DNA of 64,000 nt, taken from contig NZ_FPAG01000001.1 of the NCBI RefSeq assembly GCF_900116365.1, positions 523,924 through 587,923 of the forward strand, in the 5' to 3' direction. This stretch comes from Zhouia amylolytica (GTDB lineage: Bacteria > Bacteroidota > Bacteroidia > Flavobacteriales > Flavobacteriaceae). Shown here one piece after another: positions 27,894-38,433 of this stretch (the stretch's first letter is position 1; each line of letters starts with the position of its first letter). Below the pieces are notes generated by a model, which was given only the letters and a program-made list of their open reading frames with translations, made no database searches and was not told the origin of the DNA. Made by a program: the position numbers and the translations under genes.

Positions 27894-29765
27894 ATGTTAG
27901 AGCTTGCAGGAATTGTTATACTTGGTATTTTGGCTCAATGGGTGGCATGGAGATTGAAAATTCCTGCGATACTACCATTGATACTCATAGGGTTATTCGT
28001 TGGACCGGTGTCAACCTTGTTTACCGAAGATGGCAGCAAATGGATAGAACCCGTGTGGAATGGTACCCACGGATTGTTCCCGGAAGACAGCTTGTATTAC
28101 TTCGTATCCCTGGCAATGGGGGTTATTTTATTTGAAGGAGGTCTTACCCTGAAGAAGAATGAAATCTCAAAGGTAGGACCGGTGATCCTTAAACTGATCA
28201 GTATCGGAGCAGTCATCACCTTCATCGGTGCTGCCGTGGCCACGCATTATATATTCGATCTAACCTGGCAGATCTCTTTTCTTTTTGCCGCTTTGATCAT
28301 CGTTACCGGACCTACGGTAATTTCACCAATCCTACGAAACATCCCGCTGAAGAAAGACGTTTCCGCCGTTTTAAAATGGGAGGGAATTCTGATCGACCCT
28401 TTGGGAGCACTAGTAGCCGTATTGGTATTCGAGTTTATTAACGTAGGCGGATCCGCAGGCTTCACCAAGCAAGCCTTTATGGAATTTGGAAAAATAGCCA
28501 TCGTCGGCTTCTCTTTCGGGGTATCAGCAGCTTATGCGCTGTACTTCGCCATGAAGAAGAAGTTAATTCCGCATTACTTACTGAATGTAACAGCCTTATC
28601 AGTAGTGTTACTAGTCTTTGTAGAATCGGATGTCTTTGCACACGAATCAGGCTTATTATCAGTGGTGGTTATGGGAATGGTATTAGGAAACAGTAACCTT
28701 CCTAACCTCAAAGAACTATTGTACTTTAAAGAATCATTGAGTGTATTGTTGATTTCAATACTATTTATACTCCTGGCCGCTAACATCAATATCAGCGACC
28801 TGTTGTTGGTTTATAACTGGCAAACCGCAGCCTTAATGGCAGTAATTGTATTTATCTTAAGACCGTTGTCGGTGTTTTTCAGTACCTATAACTCAAGCCT
28901 GAAAACAAACGAAAAACTCTTTATTAGCTGGGTAGGCCCACGAGGTATCGTAGCGGTAGGTATCGCTTCTTTATTGGGTACTAAACTAACCCTGAACGAA
29001 GTGCCGAATGCAGAATATATAACCCCCTTGGTAGTTACCTTGGTGTTGGTGACCGTACTCCTGAACGGAACAACCGCAAGGATGTTTGCCAAACTGATCG
29101 GGGTATTCTTAAAAGAATCAAACGGTATTTTAATCGTTGGAGCTTCCAAAGCTTCGCGATTGATTGCTAAATACCTGAAAAATAACGATCGTCACGTGGT
29201 ACTGATCGATAGTAACAGCGACAATGTAGCCAAGGCTAAAGCCATTAACCTCGACGCCATGGAATCAAATATTTATTCCGAAGATATATCAACCGATGTC
29301 GAGTTGAGTGATATTGGGTATCTATTGGCTTTAACCGGTAGTGATGATGTAAACAAACATGCCCTGTCCAGGTTCAAGAAATACCTGGGTGAGAACGGAG
29401 CGTTCCGACTGATTACTTCAGAAGAATTAAGGAACCCAAATCAATTACCATTGGAAGACCTTTTTTCTAAGAAAGACGATTACATCAACCTAAGTGAGGT
29501 AGCCAGAGATTACCCGACCATTAATGAATTGGAATTAGAGTCTACGCAACAATATTTAGAGCAAATAGATGAATTGAATAAAGAACAAAAAGCAGTTCCT
29601 TTATTTGTAAAAGACCTTACCGGAGAGTTGCATATCATTTGTTCCCTTGACGAAGATTTTGAAATCGAAAAAGGATCTAAACTCGTCTATATGGGAAAAC
29701 CGGTGGTAAAAGAAACCAAAAAGAAAGTATCAGCCCCGTCTGAGGAGGCCAAGAGCGAGGCCTAA
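27894..29765 (+). CDS. Cation:proton antiporter (CPA1 type) with TrkA-N domain
   Basis: The 623-residue protein has about 12 transmembrane helices (residues 1-400) of the Na+/H+ exchanger fold, with GVILFEGGLTL and the ATGPT-like TGPTVISPI segment, and a further GPRGIVAVGIASL helix. A cytoplasmic TrkA-N Rossmann domain follows (about 410-530, with ILIVGASKASRLIAKYL), which suggests gating by NAD(H). It exports Na+ or K+ in exchange for protons. Its 3' end overlaps the convergent small membrane gene by 36 bases. Confidence 0.92.
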   Translation: MLELAGIVILGILAQWVAWRLKIPAILPLILIGLFVGPVSTLFTEDGSKWIEPVWNGTHGLFPEDSLYYFVSLAMGVILFEGGLTLKKNEISKVGPVILKLISIGAVITFIGAAVATHYIFDLTWQISFLFAALIIVTGPTVISPILRNIPLKKDVSAVLKWEGILIDPLGALVAVLVFEFINVGGSAGFTKQAFMEFGKIAIVGFSFGVSAAYALYFAMKKKLIPHYLLNVTALSVVLLVFVESDVFAHESGLLSVVVMGMVLGNSNLPNLKELLYFKESLSVLLISILFILLAANINISDLLLVYNWQTAALMAVIVFILRPLSVFFSTYNSSLKTNEKLFISWVGPRGIVAVGIASLLGTKLTLNEVPNAEYITPLVVTLVLVTVLLNGTTARMFAKLIGVFLKESNGILIVGASKASRLIAKYLKNNDRHVVLIDSNSDNVAKAKAINLDAMESNIYSEDISTDVELSDIGYLLALTGSDDVNKHALSRFKKYLGENGAFRLITSEELRNPNQLPLEDLFSKKDDYINLSEVARDYPTINELELESTQQYLEQIDELNKEQKAVPLFVKDLTGELHIICSLDEDFEIEKGSKLVYMGKPVVKETKKKVSAPSEEAKSEA

Positions 29766-29918
29766 TCCGGCACCGGTGATCGCGCCTAATACAAAATCGA
29801 TCCAATTAATATCCGCAGTAGCGGAATGATACAGGGTAGAGGCGATCATTCCGAACATGAATATAATGATTCCGAATAGCCTTAGGAACTTCATTTTTAT
29901 AGGTTTTGAATCCGCCAT
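29730..29918 (-). CDS. Small two-helix membrane protein
   Basis: A 62-residue protein with two hydrophobic helices (about 11-30 and 38-57, the second glycine-rich: GAITGAGLGLALGLL). I do not recognise a family. It overlaps the end of the antiporter gene by 36 bases in convergent orientation. Its composition and clear topology argue that it is real rather than a shadow frame, but evidence is limited. Confidence 0.55.
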   Translation of the reverse strand: MADSKPIKMKFLRLFGIIIFMFGMIASTLYHSATADINWIDFVLGAITGAGLGLALGLLRRG

Positions 29919-30012
29919 AAGTAAGGTAAATTGTTTGTTGTGAATTACTTAAAGATATAAAAACTTAAGGTTTTTACAAGAAAATCTCCTACAAAAGAAA
30001 GAATATAGCATT

Positions 30013-30049
30013 AAAAAAGCCTTCCCGAATGGTACTTCAGGAAGGCTTT
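30013..30049 (-). terminator. Terminator of lepA
   Basis: A 10-bp stem (AAAGCCTTCC at 30016-30025 and its complement at 30040-30049) with a 14-base loop. Read on the minus strand it is followed by a run of six T. It lies 22 bases after the lepA stop. Confidence 0.8.
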
Positions 30050-30070
30050 CATTATAATATATCGGCCGTA

Positions 30071-31867
30071 TTAATCGTTCAGCTTGAGCACTGCCATAAA
30101 TGCCTGTTGAGGGATCTCTACATTACCCACCTGACGCATACGTTTTTTACCTTTTTTCTGCTTTTCAAGAAGCTTACGCTTACGAGAGATATCACCACCA
30201 TAACATTTAGCCGTTACATCCTTACGCAAGGCTTTAATCGTTTCTCTTGAAATAATCTTAGCCCCAATAGCCGCCTGGATCGGAATATCGAACTGCTGGC
30301 GCGGGATAAGCTCTCTTAACTTCTCACACATCTTTTTACCGATGGTATGAGCGTTATCCATATGTACCAGGGCAGATAATGCATCTACAGAGTTCGCATT
30401 GATAAGGATATCAACCTTCACCAATTTCGAAGGACGCATCCCGATAGGAGAATAATCAAATGAAGCATACCCTTTTGAAACCGTTTTTAAACGATCGTAG
30501 AAATCAAATACGATTTCTGCCAATGGCATGTCGAAACTCAATTCAACACGCTCCGGAGTCAGGTACGTCTGATTCGTGATAACCCCTCTCTTTTCAATAC
30601 ACAATGACATAACCGGACCGATAAAATCAGCTTTGGTAATGATCGTTGCTTTGATAAAAGGCTCTTCAACCCTTTCTAATTTAGAAGGATCAGGAAGGTC
30701 TGAAGGGTTATTAACAATAATGATCTCGTCCGGATTTTTTTTAGTGTAAGCGTGGTAACTAACGTTAGGAACGGTAGTGATCACAGTCATGTCAAACTCA
30801 CGCTCTAAACGTTCCTGGATGATCTCCAGGTGTAACATCCCTAAGAATCCACATCGAAAACCAAACCCTAATGCTGCCGAACTTTCAGGAGCAAAAACAA
30901 GAGAAGCATCATTCAGCTGTAGCTTTTCCATAGCCCCGCGAAGCTCTTCATAATCTTCCGTATCAACAGGGTAGATCCCCGCAAATACCATAGGCTTTAC
31001 GTTTTCAAAACCTTCAATAGGCTTAACACATGGATTTTCAGTACTGGTTACCGTATCACCCACTTTTACCTCGCGGGCATCTTTAATACCCGTAATCAGG
31101 TATCCTACATCACCAGTCTTTATAATATTTTTCGGTTGCTGCTTTAGTTTAAGCGTTCCGATCTCATCAGCGAAATAAGACTTATCAGTAGCCATAAACT
31201 TAATCTTCTGGCCCTTTTTGATTTCACCGTTAAGTACTCTGAAGTAAGTTTCAACCCCTCTGAACGGATTGTAAACCGAATCGAAGATCAAGGCCTGTAA
31301 AGGAGCATCCGGCTCGCCTTTTGGAGCAGGAACGCGCTCGATAATCGCCTCTAAAATCTCTTCGATTCCGAGTCCTGTTTTAGCACTGGCAGGAATTACA
31401 TCCTCAGGGTCACAACCCAATAAGTCTACGATATCATCGGTCACCTCTTCAGGATTCGCACTCGGAAGATCAATTTTATTAAGAACAGGAATAATTTCTA
31501 AATCGTTTTCAAGTGCCAGGTACAAGTTAGAAATAGTTTGCGCCTGTATACTTTGTGCAGCATCAACAATTAACAGAGCTCCTTCACATGCCGCGATCGA
31601 ACGAGAAACCTCATAAGAGAAGTCGACGTGTCCGGGAGTATCGATAAGGTTCAATATGTATTGCTCCCCCTTGTAAGTGTACTCCATCTGAATGGCGTGA
31701 CTCTTAATGGTGATCCCGCGCTCGCGTTCAAGATCCATATTATCGAGTAATTGATCCTGCTTTTCACGATCAGTAACTGAACCTGTAAAGTCCAGCAAGC
31801 GATCTGCTAAAGTACTTTTACCGTGGTCTATATGCGCAATAATGCAAAAATTCCTGATATTTTTCAT
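30071..31867 (-). CDS. lepA: Elongation factor 4 (LepA)
   Basis: The 598-residue GTPase acts on the ribosome during initiation and elongation under stress. G1 is AHIDHGKST near the N-terminus, followed by the switch I segment [11 protein letters not shown]3 [12 protein letters not shown] and G4 NKIDLPSA. The LepA-specific C-terminal domain is recognisable by KAGYASFDY-like [13 protein letters not shown] and [20 protein letters not shown]. Length matches the family. A terminator follows it. The 274 bases upstream carry one TATATTTG-type element (minus strand, 31987-31994) that may be its promoter. Confidence 0.96.
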   Translation of the reverse strand: MKNIRNFCIIAHIDHGKSTLADRLLDFTGSVTDREKQDQLLDNMDLERERGITIKSHAIQMEYTYKGEQYILNLIDTPGHVDFSYEVSRSIAACEGALLIVDAAQSIQAQTISNLYLALENDLEIIPVLNKIDLPSANPEEVTDDIVDLLGCDPEDVIPASAKTGLGIEEILEAIIERVPAPKGEPDAPLQALIFDSVYNPFRGVETYFRVLNGEIKKGQKIKFMATDKSYFADEIGTLKLKQQPKNIIKTGDVGYLITGIKDAREVKVGDTVTSTENPCVKPIEGFENVKPMVFAGIYPVDTEDYEELRGAMEKLQLNDASLVFAPESSAALGFGFRCGFLGMLHLEIIQERLEREFDMTVITTVPNVSYHAYTKKNPDEIIIVNNPSDLPDPSKLERVEEPFIKATIITKADFIGPVMSLCIEKRGVITNQTYLTPERVELSFDMPLAEIVFDFYDRLKTVSKGYASFDYSPIGMRPSKLVKVDILINANSVDALSALVHMDNAHTIGKKMCEKLRELIPRQQFDIPIQAAIGAKIISRETIKALRKDVTAKCYGGDISRKRKLLEKQKKGKKRMRQVGNVEIPQQAFMAVLKLND

Positions 31868-31986
31868 TTGTACAATTTAGTTGCCGCTTCTTTCCAGTGT
31901 TTGGTTTATACAAACAATCCCGTCGTTTTCAATTTCATCAATTAGAGCGCTTTAGGCCTAAAAAGATTCAGCAATCGTTGAATCTG

Positions 31987-31994
31987 CAAATATA
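31987..31994 (-). promoter_or_regulatory. Possible -7 element upstream of lepA
   Basis: CAAATATA on the plus strand reads TATATTTG on the minus strand, an exact TAnnTTTG match about 120 bases before the lepA start. No TTG at the proper distance supports it. Confidence 0.35.
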
Positions 31995-32141
31995 CATTAT
32001 TTTCAAGAGGTAAAATAGTTGAAATCGAACTTTGGAAAGGATTTAAAATAACAGATTTACAGAAAATACTCTATATAAAATTTGCGGCATTTGCAGATAT
32101 TCTTAAATTTAACCTCAAATTAACACGCCTCAACTAAAAAC

Positions 32142-34553
32142 ATGCTAACTAAACTAACCAAATTACTTGGCTTGGTATTTGTTTTTATTGCTTATTCAGG
32201 GAATGCCCAGAAATATTCAGTTCAGGGAAAAGTGATTTCCGACGAGCAAAAAGCTTTAATCTACGCCAACGTTTTTTTACTAAAGAATTCAGATTCGACT
32301 TTGGTGAAAGCCGTTTCTTCCAACGAACATGGGGCGTTTGAGTTTACCCATATCGAACCCGGCACTTACATTCTTAAATCGAGTTACGTAGGTTATACCG
32401 ATTATGCCCAACCTTTGGTAATTGCTAATTCCATTCAAGATATTCAATTGGTATTAACCAAAAATGTGCAAGAGTTAGAAGGCGTTGTTGTCAACCAACC
32501 GACCATAGAACGCAAGTCCGATCGCCTGGTCTTTAATGTAGAAAACACCTCCCTTTCAGAATTATCTTCCTATGACATTCTGAAACAAACCCCGGGGGTC
32601 ATCGTTACCAATAGTTCCATCCTGGTAAAAAACTCTTCCGCAGAAGTATATATCAACGACCGACCTGTGTATCTAACAGGGTCGGAGCTCAATAGTTTAC
32701 TCACCAACTATTCGGGTTCTAACATAAAATCGGTGGAGGTCATCACCAACCCTTCCGCGAAATACGATGCCGAAGCAAGTACGATCATTAATATCACCAC
32801 TGCAAAAAGTATATCTATTGGTTATAAAGGAAGTGTAGAAGGGAGATGGACTCAAGCTGTTTTTCCAAAATATTCGCTTGGAACCAGTCATTACTACAAA
32901 AACGATTTTGTAAACGCCTTTCTGAATTATAGCTACAACCCTAAAAAGCAATATAAACACGATAACAGTTATGTCAACTGGTTCGATGGGAACACCCCGA
33001 ACGGACAATGGGAATCGGACTTTAGAAAAGTAACCCGTTCGTATGCGCATCAGCTGAGTACCATTTTAGATTTTACCCTGGGGGAAAAAAGTGATATCAG
33101 CCTCAGTTCAAATATCCTCCACTCACCAAATAAGAAATTAGCCAACGATATCAGAACCAATGTATACGATGCTAACGAGCAGTTAGCTTCTTATTTCGAT
33201 ACCGACAGCGATTTGGATAACGACCGTTCCAACGTATCCGTTACGATGGATTATGAATTGAAAATAGGTGAGAAAGGAGCGACCATGAATCTGGTATCGG
33301 ACTATATCTATTACAAAGACGCTCAAAATCAGTTTCTGGAAACCAACTATTACGCGGTCGATAATACGTCCACCGGAACCGATAGTTTCGATTTTTATGC
33401 CGAGCAAAAGAATGATATCTATACGCAGGGATTAGACTTCTCGATCCCTTCAGATGCCTCTTCTTTTGAAACAGGAGTTAAGTACAGTGCTATCAAAAGC
33501 AATAGTTTGGTAAATTATTCCGGCGATGTGGTACCCTTAAACACGGTCGACGACCAGTTTAAGTATACCGAGAATGTATATGCCGGTTATGCTCAATTCA
33601 ACAAAGAATGGGAAAAATGGTCATTGTCCACCGGACTGAGAGGGGAGTACACCGATGTGGAAGCGAATTCGATCGCTTTGGGCGACATCAATACCCAAAA
33701 GTATTTCGAACTGTTTCCAACGTCCATCATTACGTATGTGCCTTCAGAGAATCATCAGTATAGCATGTCGTACAAACGAAGCCTGGAGCGCCCGAAATAC
33801 GGGAGTCTAAATCCGTATCGCTATTACTATAACGAAGATCAGTACATCGGAGGAAACCCAAGCTTAACCAGGGCCATTGAGAACAAAATAGCCTTGGACT
33901 ATACCTACAAAGGGCAGTTCATTTTTTCACTCTATTACCAGCATGTGAATAACAACCTTTCCAAGCTCGTATTCCAGGAGAATGAGAATCAGATCCTATA
34001 CGAATCCTACTATAATATCGATCATGAATTTCAATACAGCCTCGACTTTACCTATTACGGGTATGTAAATTCATGGTGGTATTTATATACCTATATGTCC
34101 GGATTCTATTTGGAAAATGAATTTGTGGCCTTAGAAAGTGGAGGTGTCAGGGAACAGAACCATACTATGGGCTACCTCGGACAAGCATATAACCAGTTCA
34201 GCCTGGCAAAAGACGGAACGCTGAATGCGAATATGACCCTGTATTACCTATCGAACTTTATCCAGGGGTCGTACCATTTTAAGAATCAGTTCTACGTAGA
34301 CCTCGGACTCACAAAATCGCTGTGGAATAAGAGGGCTACTGTCAGTTTAAACATCGCGGATATCTTCAATACGAACCAGGTGTGGATTCGCTCGCAGTAC
34401 TTAAACCAGGATAACGCCTATAAATCGATGGCCGAAAACAGAAACATCACCCTTGGATTTAAATACAAGTTTGGAAACTTCAGACTGGCCGATAACAACA
34501 GGGAAACCAAATCCGAAGAGCAGGAGCGATTGGAAGAGAAACCGGTGATGTAA
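32142..34553 (+). CDS. TonB-dependent receptor-like outer membrane beta-barrel protein
   Basis: This 803-residue outer-membrane protein has a signal peptide (about 1-22, ending GNAQ) and a carboxypeptidase-like regulatory beta-sandwich domain (about 25-105). A plug-like region follows (about 110-220, with LKQTPGVIVTNSSILVKN), then a C-terminal barrel of the OMP_b-brl_3 type. It lacks an adjacent SusD gene and a clear TonB box. The ligand is unknown. It is followed 88 bases later by a sensor kinase gene, but a functional link is not shown. Confidence 0.85.
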   Translation: MLTKLTKLLGLVFVFIAYSGNAQKYSVQGKVISDEQKALIYANVFLLKNSDSTLVKAVSSNEHGAFEFTHIEPGTYILKSSYVGYTDYAQPLVIANSIQDIQLVLTKNVQELEGVVVNQPTIERKSDRLVFNVENTSLSELSSYDILKQTPGVIVTNSSILVKNSSAEVYINDRPVYLTGSELNSLLTNYSGSNIKSVEVITNPSAKYDAEASTIINITTAKSISIGYKGSVEGRWTQAVFPKYSLGTSHYYKNDFVNAFLNYSYNPKKQYKHDNSYVNWFDGNTPNGQWESDFRKVTRSYAHQLSTILDFTLGEKSDISLSSNILHSPNKKLANDIRTNVYDANEQLASYFDTDSDLDNDRSNVSVTMDYELKIGEKGATMNLVSDYIYYKDAQNQFLETNYYAVDNTSTGTDSFDFYAEQKNDIYTQGLDFSIPSDASSFETGVKYSAIKSNSLVNYSGDVVPLNTVDDQFKYTENVYAGYAQFNKEWEKWSLSTGLRGEYTDVEANSIALGDINTQKYFELFPTSIITYVPSENHQYSMSYKRSLERPKYGSLNPYRYYYNEDQYIGGNPSLTRAIENKIALDYTYKGQFIFSLYYQHVNNNLSKLVFQENENQILYESYYNIDHEFQYSLDFTYYGYVNSWWYLYTYMSGFYLENEFVALESGGVREQNHTMGYLGQAYNQFSLAKDGTLNANMTLYYLSNFIQGSYHFKNQFYVDLGLTKSLWNKRATVSLNIADIFNTNQVWIRSQYLNQDNAYKSMAENRNITLGFKYKFGNFRLADNNRETKSEEQERLEEKPVM

Positions 34554-34641
34554 TGCACCTGATGCTTCCATTAGACCGTTCGTCAGAAATCTGTTTTTTT
34601 TAAATCGTGAAGACCCTTCATTTGTGATATAAATATTATAA

Positions 34642-36588
34642 TTGTATCCAATGAAAAGAGCCATTACCCTTGTTTTATTTTTAATACTGATTTTATTCTT
34701 TCCCGGACTTGATAGTCACCGTTCTCCAAATGTGTCTAAAAAGGAAAATAACACTGACCCTAATTGGGAATATGTAAAAGAAAGGTTGTTTGCAGGAGAT
34801 CATTTTTATGTCAACAAATACCATACACCCATTTTATTTGAAATGTTTAGGGCTACAAAGGAAGATAGCCTGGCCGTTTCCAAGGTCATTAAGGAAATTC
34901 AAGGGCTTCTACCCAATAAAAAAGTGGGCTTTTTTGATGATTACATGGGTATGTCTTCTGCCGAAATTAGAGCAGTTGGAAAATATGATCAAGAGAAAGA
35001 TGACTACAATTACCTGGATTTAGCTACGGCGGCCATTAAATTGAAATTCAATTGTTATGCACTCGATAGAATAAATGAACGTCATTCACAATCTCCTTTA
35101 AAAGATGGGAACCAGATCCTAAGAACTTATAAAGAAGTAGGCTATACACGATATTTTAGTTCGAACACCGTTTGTTTTTCATTTTCAGAATCAATTTCAA
35201 GGCAGCAAAGACAATCATACATAAGATATGAAATGTTACGAAGTCTTTGTGACATCAGAAAAGGACATCATGTGAACAAAAAGACGAAGTATTCGGTTTA
35301 TGAATCAGCTGCTTACACCCCCGATCAATATGAATTCACATCTCAAGACAAGTTTTTACTGCAAAAACTGTATGCCCCTGATTTTATCGATCAGTTTAAA
35401 TCATATTTACATGATTATTATGGATTTGGATACACCTTAAATTTTACCAATCCAATTGCCATTACTTCTATAGTATTTACCATTTTAGCTATACTTTTTT
35501 TAGGTGTGGTAGCCTTGGGAGGGCCATTCATTCTAGGGACTAAATTTCAAAACCAATACCTTAATTATTGTTTTACCGCTTTTGTTATTTTAATGACGGT
35601 TTTTGGTTTTAATAATCTTCATAGCCATCTGTTATACCCTAATCAAATTATTTTTAGTGGTTGGCAGGGAGGATTTGCATATCTGATCTTGGCTGTGCTA
35701 AGTGCCTTGATCATTTCATTTCTGTTGTGGATCTCGGAGAAATACTTAATTAAGGAACGGTATAGTTTTATATATAAACTACTTCTTAAAGCAGGTTTAT
35801 TATACCTGTCGATCATAATTCCAATCAATATCTATTATTTAATAATAGAATGGAATACACCGGACGGAGTCATATCGAGCGGTAATTTTAGTGCGGTCAA
35901 TGCCCTGGCATTTATCCTGGCTTTGGGAAGAGGAGTGTTGATATATTTAAAACGCTTTTCAGATAACATCATCAAAGAGAAAGATCTGGAATTAAGTCAA
36001 CTAAAAGAATTGCAAACCCAAACCGCACTAAAGTCCTTACAAGCACATATCAATCCGCATTTCCTATATAATTCCCTGAATTCGATTGCAGAATTAGTCC
36101 ATACAGATCGGGATAAAACCGAACAAATGGCCTTGTCACTCTCAGATCTTTTCAGGTATTCCATCAATAGAAGCAGTAAAAAAAGTAGTACCCTGAAGGA
36201 GGAAGTCGAAATGGTGAAGAATTATCTCGAAATTGAAAAGATTAGATTCGGAGACCAACTTGATTATAACATCGAGGTAGAGCATGACCTTGAAAATGTA
36301 GAAATACCCATGTTCCTGATTCAGCCTTTAATCGAAAACGCCGTAAAACACGGTATTTCAAAAACAGAAGAAAAAGGGATTATAAAACTAAAGATTGAGA
36401 AACAACAGCACGACCTTCATATTACCGTTTATGATAACGGACCGTCATTTCCCGAGGGATTGGTTAGTGGTTACGGATTGCAAATGATACAGGATGTTTT
36501 GAGCTTAACCTATGGAGATCAGGCAACATTATCATGGCAGAATAGACCGGAAAAAATGATAGAAATCGTGATACAAAAACACTTGTAA
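34642..36588 (+). CDS. LytS-type sensor histidine kinase
   Basis: The 648-residue protein has a signal/anchor helix (about 4-22), an extracytoplasmic region of about 240 residues, roughly five transmembrane helices between about 270 and 435, a short coiled coil (about 440-465) and a kinase core. The phospho-acceptor histidine lies in HINPHFLYNSLNS. The ATP-binding region shows LIQPLIENAVKHGI and a weak G box. This is the His_kinase (PF06580) class that pairs with LytTR regulators. The regulator gene begins 3 bases after the stop, so they form one operon. Confidence 0.92.
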   Translation: MYPMKRAITLVLFLILILFFPGLDSHRSPNVSKKENNTDPNWEYVKERLFAGDHFYVNKYHTPILFEMFRATKEDSLAVSKVIKEIQGLLPNKKVGFFDDYMGMSSAEIRAVGKYDQEKDDYNYLDLATAAIKLKFNCYALDRINERHSQSPLKDGNQILRTYKEVGYTRYFSSNTVCFSFSESISRQQRQSYIRYEMLRSLCDIRKGHHVNKKTKYSVYESAAYTPDQYEFTSQDKFLLQKLYAPDFIDQFKSYLHDYYGFGYTLNFTNPIAITSIVFTILAILFLGVVALGGPFILGTKFQNQYLNYCFTAFVILMTVFGFNNLHSHLLYPNQIIFSGWQGGFAYLILAVLSALIISFLLWISEKYLIKERYSFIYKLLLKAGLLYLSIIIPINIYYLIIEWNTPDGVISSGNFSAVNALAFILALGRGVLIYLKRFSDNIIKEKDLELSQLKELQTQTALKSLQAHINPHFLYNSLNSIAELVHTDRDKTEQMALSLSDLFRYSINRSSKKSSTLKEEVEMVKNYLEIEKIRFGDQLDYNIEVEHDLENVEIPMFLIQPLIENAVKHGISKTEEKGIIKLKIEKQQHDLHITVYDNGPSFPEGLVSGYGLQMIQDVLSLTYGDQATLSWQNRPEKMIEIVIQKHL

Positions 36589-36591
36589 AAA

Positions 36592-37359
36592 ATGGTAGAT
36601 CGATATACAACCCTCGTAATTGATGATGAGAAATCTGCTCGTGACAGGATCATAAGGTTAACAAAGCACTTTCCCGATACCTTTGAAATTATAGGCGAAG
36701 CCCCTAACGGTACCATAGGACTGGAGATGATAGAAAATCTGCAGCCCGACCTGATCTTTTTGGATATTCAAATGCCGGGGCTGTCAGGTTTTGAACTCCT
36801 GGAAAGAATGACCGCAGCTCCACTGGTAATCTTTTGTACCGCCTACGATGAGTATGCCCTTAAAGCTTTCGAGGCCAATGGTATAGACTATTTATTAAAA
36901 CCCTTACAGCTAAATCGCCTAACGCAAACCGTAGCGAAATTAGAACAAGTAAGCACAAGCACCATTTCTAAAAAAGAACTGCTGGACGTATTAAAAGATT
37001 TACAGCAGCAACCGCAGGAAAAGAAAGCAACCTCTTTTACGATTAAAAAAGGTGACCGCATGGTATTGCTTAAGATTGCCGATATTCTTTATTTTGAAGC
37101 CTCCGAGAAGTATGCATACATCTACGATAACAAAGGAAATAAACACCTCACCGAACAATCCTTAATACAGATTTCTAAAAGCTTGCCGGATAGTTTTATC
37201 AGAATACACCGGTCTTTAATGGTGAATTTTGATCACGTAACAGAAGTTCAAAAATATTTTAACAGACGGTTTGTCATTCACCTGGACGGCAAAGAACCCT
37301 TAAAACTAATCAGTGCCAGAAGCGCTTATGAGCAGATTAAGGAAAAGATAAATATTTAA
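36592..37359 (+). CDS. LytTR family response regulator
   Basis: A 255-residue response regulator and partner of the kinase upstream. The receiver domain (about 7-120) has the acidic pair D11/D12, the phosphorylation site D58 in LIFLDIQMPG and the conserved lysine in LLKPLQ. The C-terminal LytTR DNA-binding domain (about 150-252) begins FTIKKGDRMVLLKIADILYF. The target promoters are not evident here. Confidence 0.93.
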   Translation: MVDRYTTLVIDDEKSARDRIIRLTKHFPDTFEIIGEAPNGTIGLEMIENLQPDLIFLDIQMPGLSGFELLERMTAAPLVIFCTAYDEYALKAFEANGIDYLLKPLQLNRLTQTVAKLEQVSTSTISKKELLDVLKDLQQQPQEKKATSFTIKKGDRMVLLKIADILYFEASEKYAYIYDNKGNKHLTEQSLIQISKSLPDSFIRIHRSLMVNFDHVTEVQKYFNRRFVIHLDGKEPLKLISARSAYEQIKEKINI

Positions 37360-37395
37360 GAAGGAGCCCTTTTTTAGCAAGTTGTGATATTTGTT

Positions 37396-37403
37396 TATCT
37401 TTG
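37396..37403 (+). promoter_or_regulatory. -7 promoter element of dusB
   Basis: TATCTTTG, an exact TAnnTTTG match, 27 bases before the GTG start of dusB. Confidence 0.55.
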
Positions 37404-37430
37404 CACCTCGAATTTTGAATGTAAAAGACT

Positions 37431-38426
37431 GTGGCTAAGATAGGTAACATAGAATTAGGGGATTTTCCTTTGTTGTTAGCACCGATGGAAGACGTGAGTG
37501 ATCCACCATTCCGTGCATTGTGTAAAGAGAATGGTGCCGATGTGGTGTATACGGAATTTATTTCTTCGGAAGGATTAATACGCGATGCAGCCAAGAGTGT
37601 GCAGAAACTCGATATCTACGAAAAGGAACGTCCGGTAGGGATCCAGATTTTCGGAGCCGAAATGGATTCTATGCTCGAAGCTATCGATATCGTGGAACAA
37701 TCCAAACCTGATATTATTGATATCAACTTCGGATGCCCGGTAAAAAAGGTAGTCTGTAAAAATGCCGGAGCCGGAATCCTTAAAGATATCCCGCTAATGG
37801 TAAAACTTACCGAAGCCATGGTAAAACGCACCAACCTCCCTGTTACCGTGAAAACGCGTTTAGGTTGGGACAGCGATTCCATCAAAATTGTAGAAGTTGC
37901 AGAGCAATTGCAGGATGTCGGAATTCAGGGAATTTCCATCCACGGAAGAACCCGCGTACAGATGTACAAAGGAAATGCCGACTGGAAACCCATAGCTGCC
38001 GTAAAGAACAATCCGCGTATGCACATTCCCGTTTTCGGAAATGGCGATGTAAACTGTCCGGAGAAAGCAGTAGAAATGCGTGATGAATATGGTCTCGACG
38101 GAGCGATGATCGGAAGAGCCAGTATCGGATACCCTTGGTTTTTTAACGAAGTAAAACACTATTTTAAAACCGGCGAATATTTAGCACCACCATCGATGGA
38201 AGAACGCGTACGAGTGGCACGTCGCCATTTGGAAATGTCTATCGACTGGAAAGGTGAAAAATTAGGAGTATTGGAAATGCGCAGACACTATGCCAACTAC
38301 TTCAAAGGCATCCCGAACTTTAAACCGTACCGTCAGCAATTGGTAACCACAGACGATGCAGCAGATATATTTGCTGTGCTAGATGAGGTAATCGAGAAGT
38401 TTACGGATGTAGAGTTTATGGTATAG
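37431..38426 (+). CDS. dusB: tRNA-dihydrouridine synthase B
   Basis: The 331-residue flavoenzyme reduces uridines in tRNA. The FMN-binding start LLAPMEDVSDPPFR (about 15-28) and the catalytic cysteine C102 in INFGCPVKKV are present, as are GRTRVQMYKG and GDVNCPEKA. The start is GTG at 37431, supported by a consensus promoter 27 bases upstream and by the conserved N-terminus beginning within ten residues of it. Length matches DusB. Confidence 0.93.
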   Translation: MAKIGNIELGDFPLLLAPMEDVSDPPFRALCKENGADVVYTEFISSEGLIRDAAKSVQKLDIYEKERPVGIQIFGAEMDSMLEAIDIVEQSKPDIIDINFGCPVKKVVCKNAGAGILKDIPLMVKLTEAMVKRTNLPVTVKTRLGWDSDSIKIVEVAEQLQDVGIQGISIHGRTRVQMYKGNADWKPIAAVKNNPRMHIPVFGNGDVNCPEKAVEMRDEYGLDGAMIGRASIGYPWFFNEVKHYFKTGEYLAPPSMEERVRVARRHLEMSIDWKGEKLGVLEMRRHYANYFKGIPNFKPYRQQLVTTDDAADIFAVLDEVIEKFTDVEFMV

Positions 38427-38433
38427 CCTGATC

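Noticed and set aside
29261-29765. Idea that the antiporter TrkA-N domain was a separate gene
   Set aside because: The frame is continuous from 27894 to 29765, so it is one fused protein as in many CPA members.
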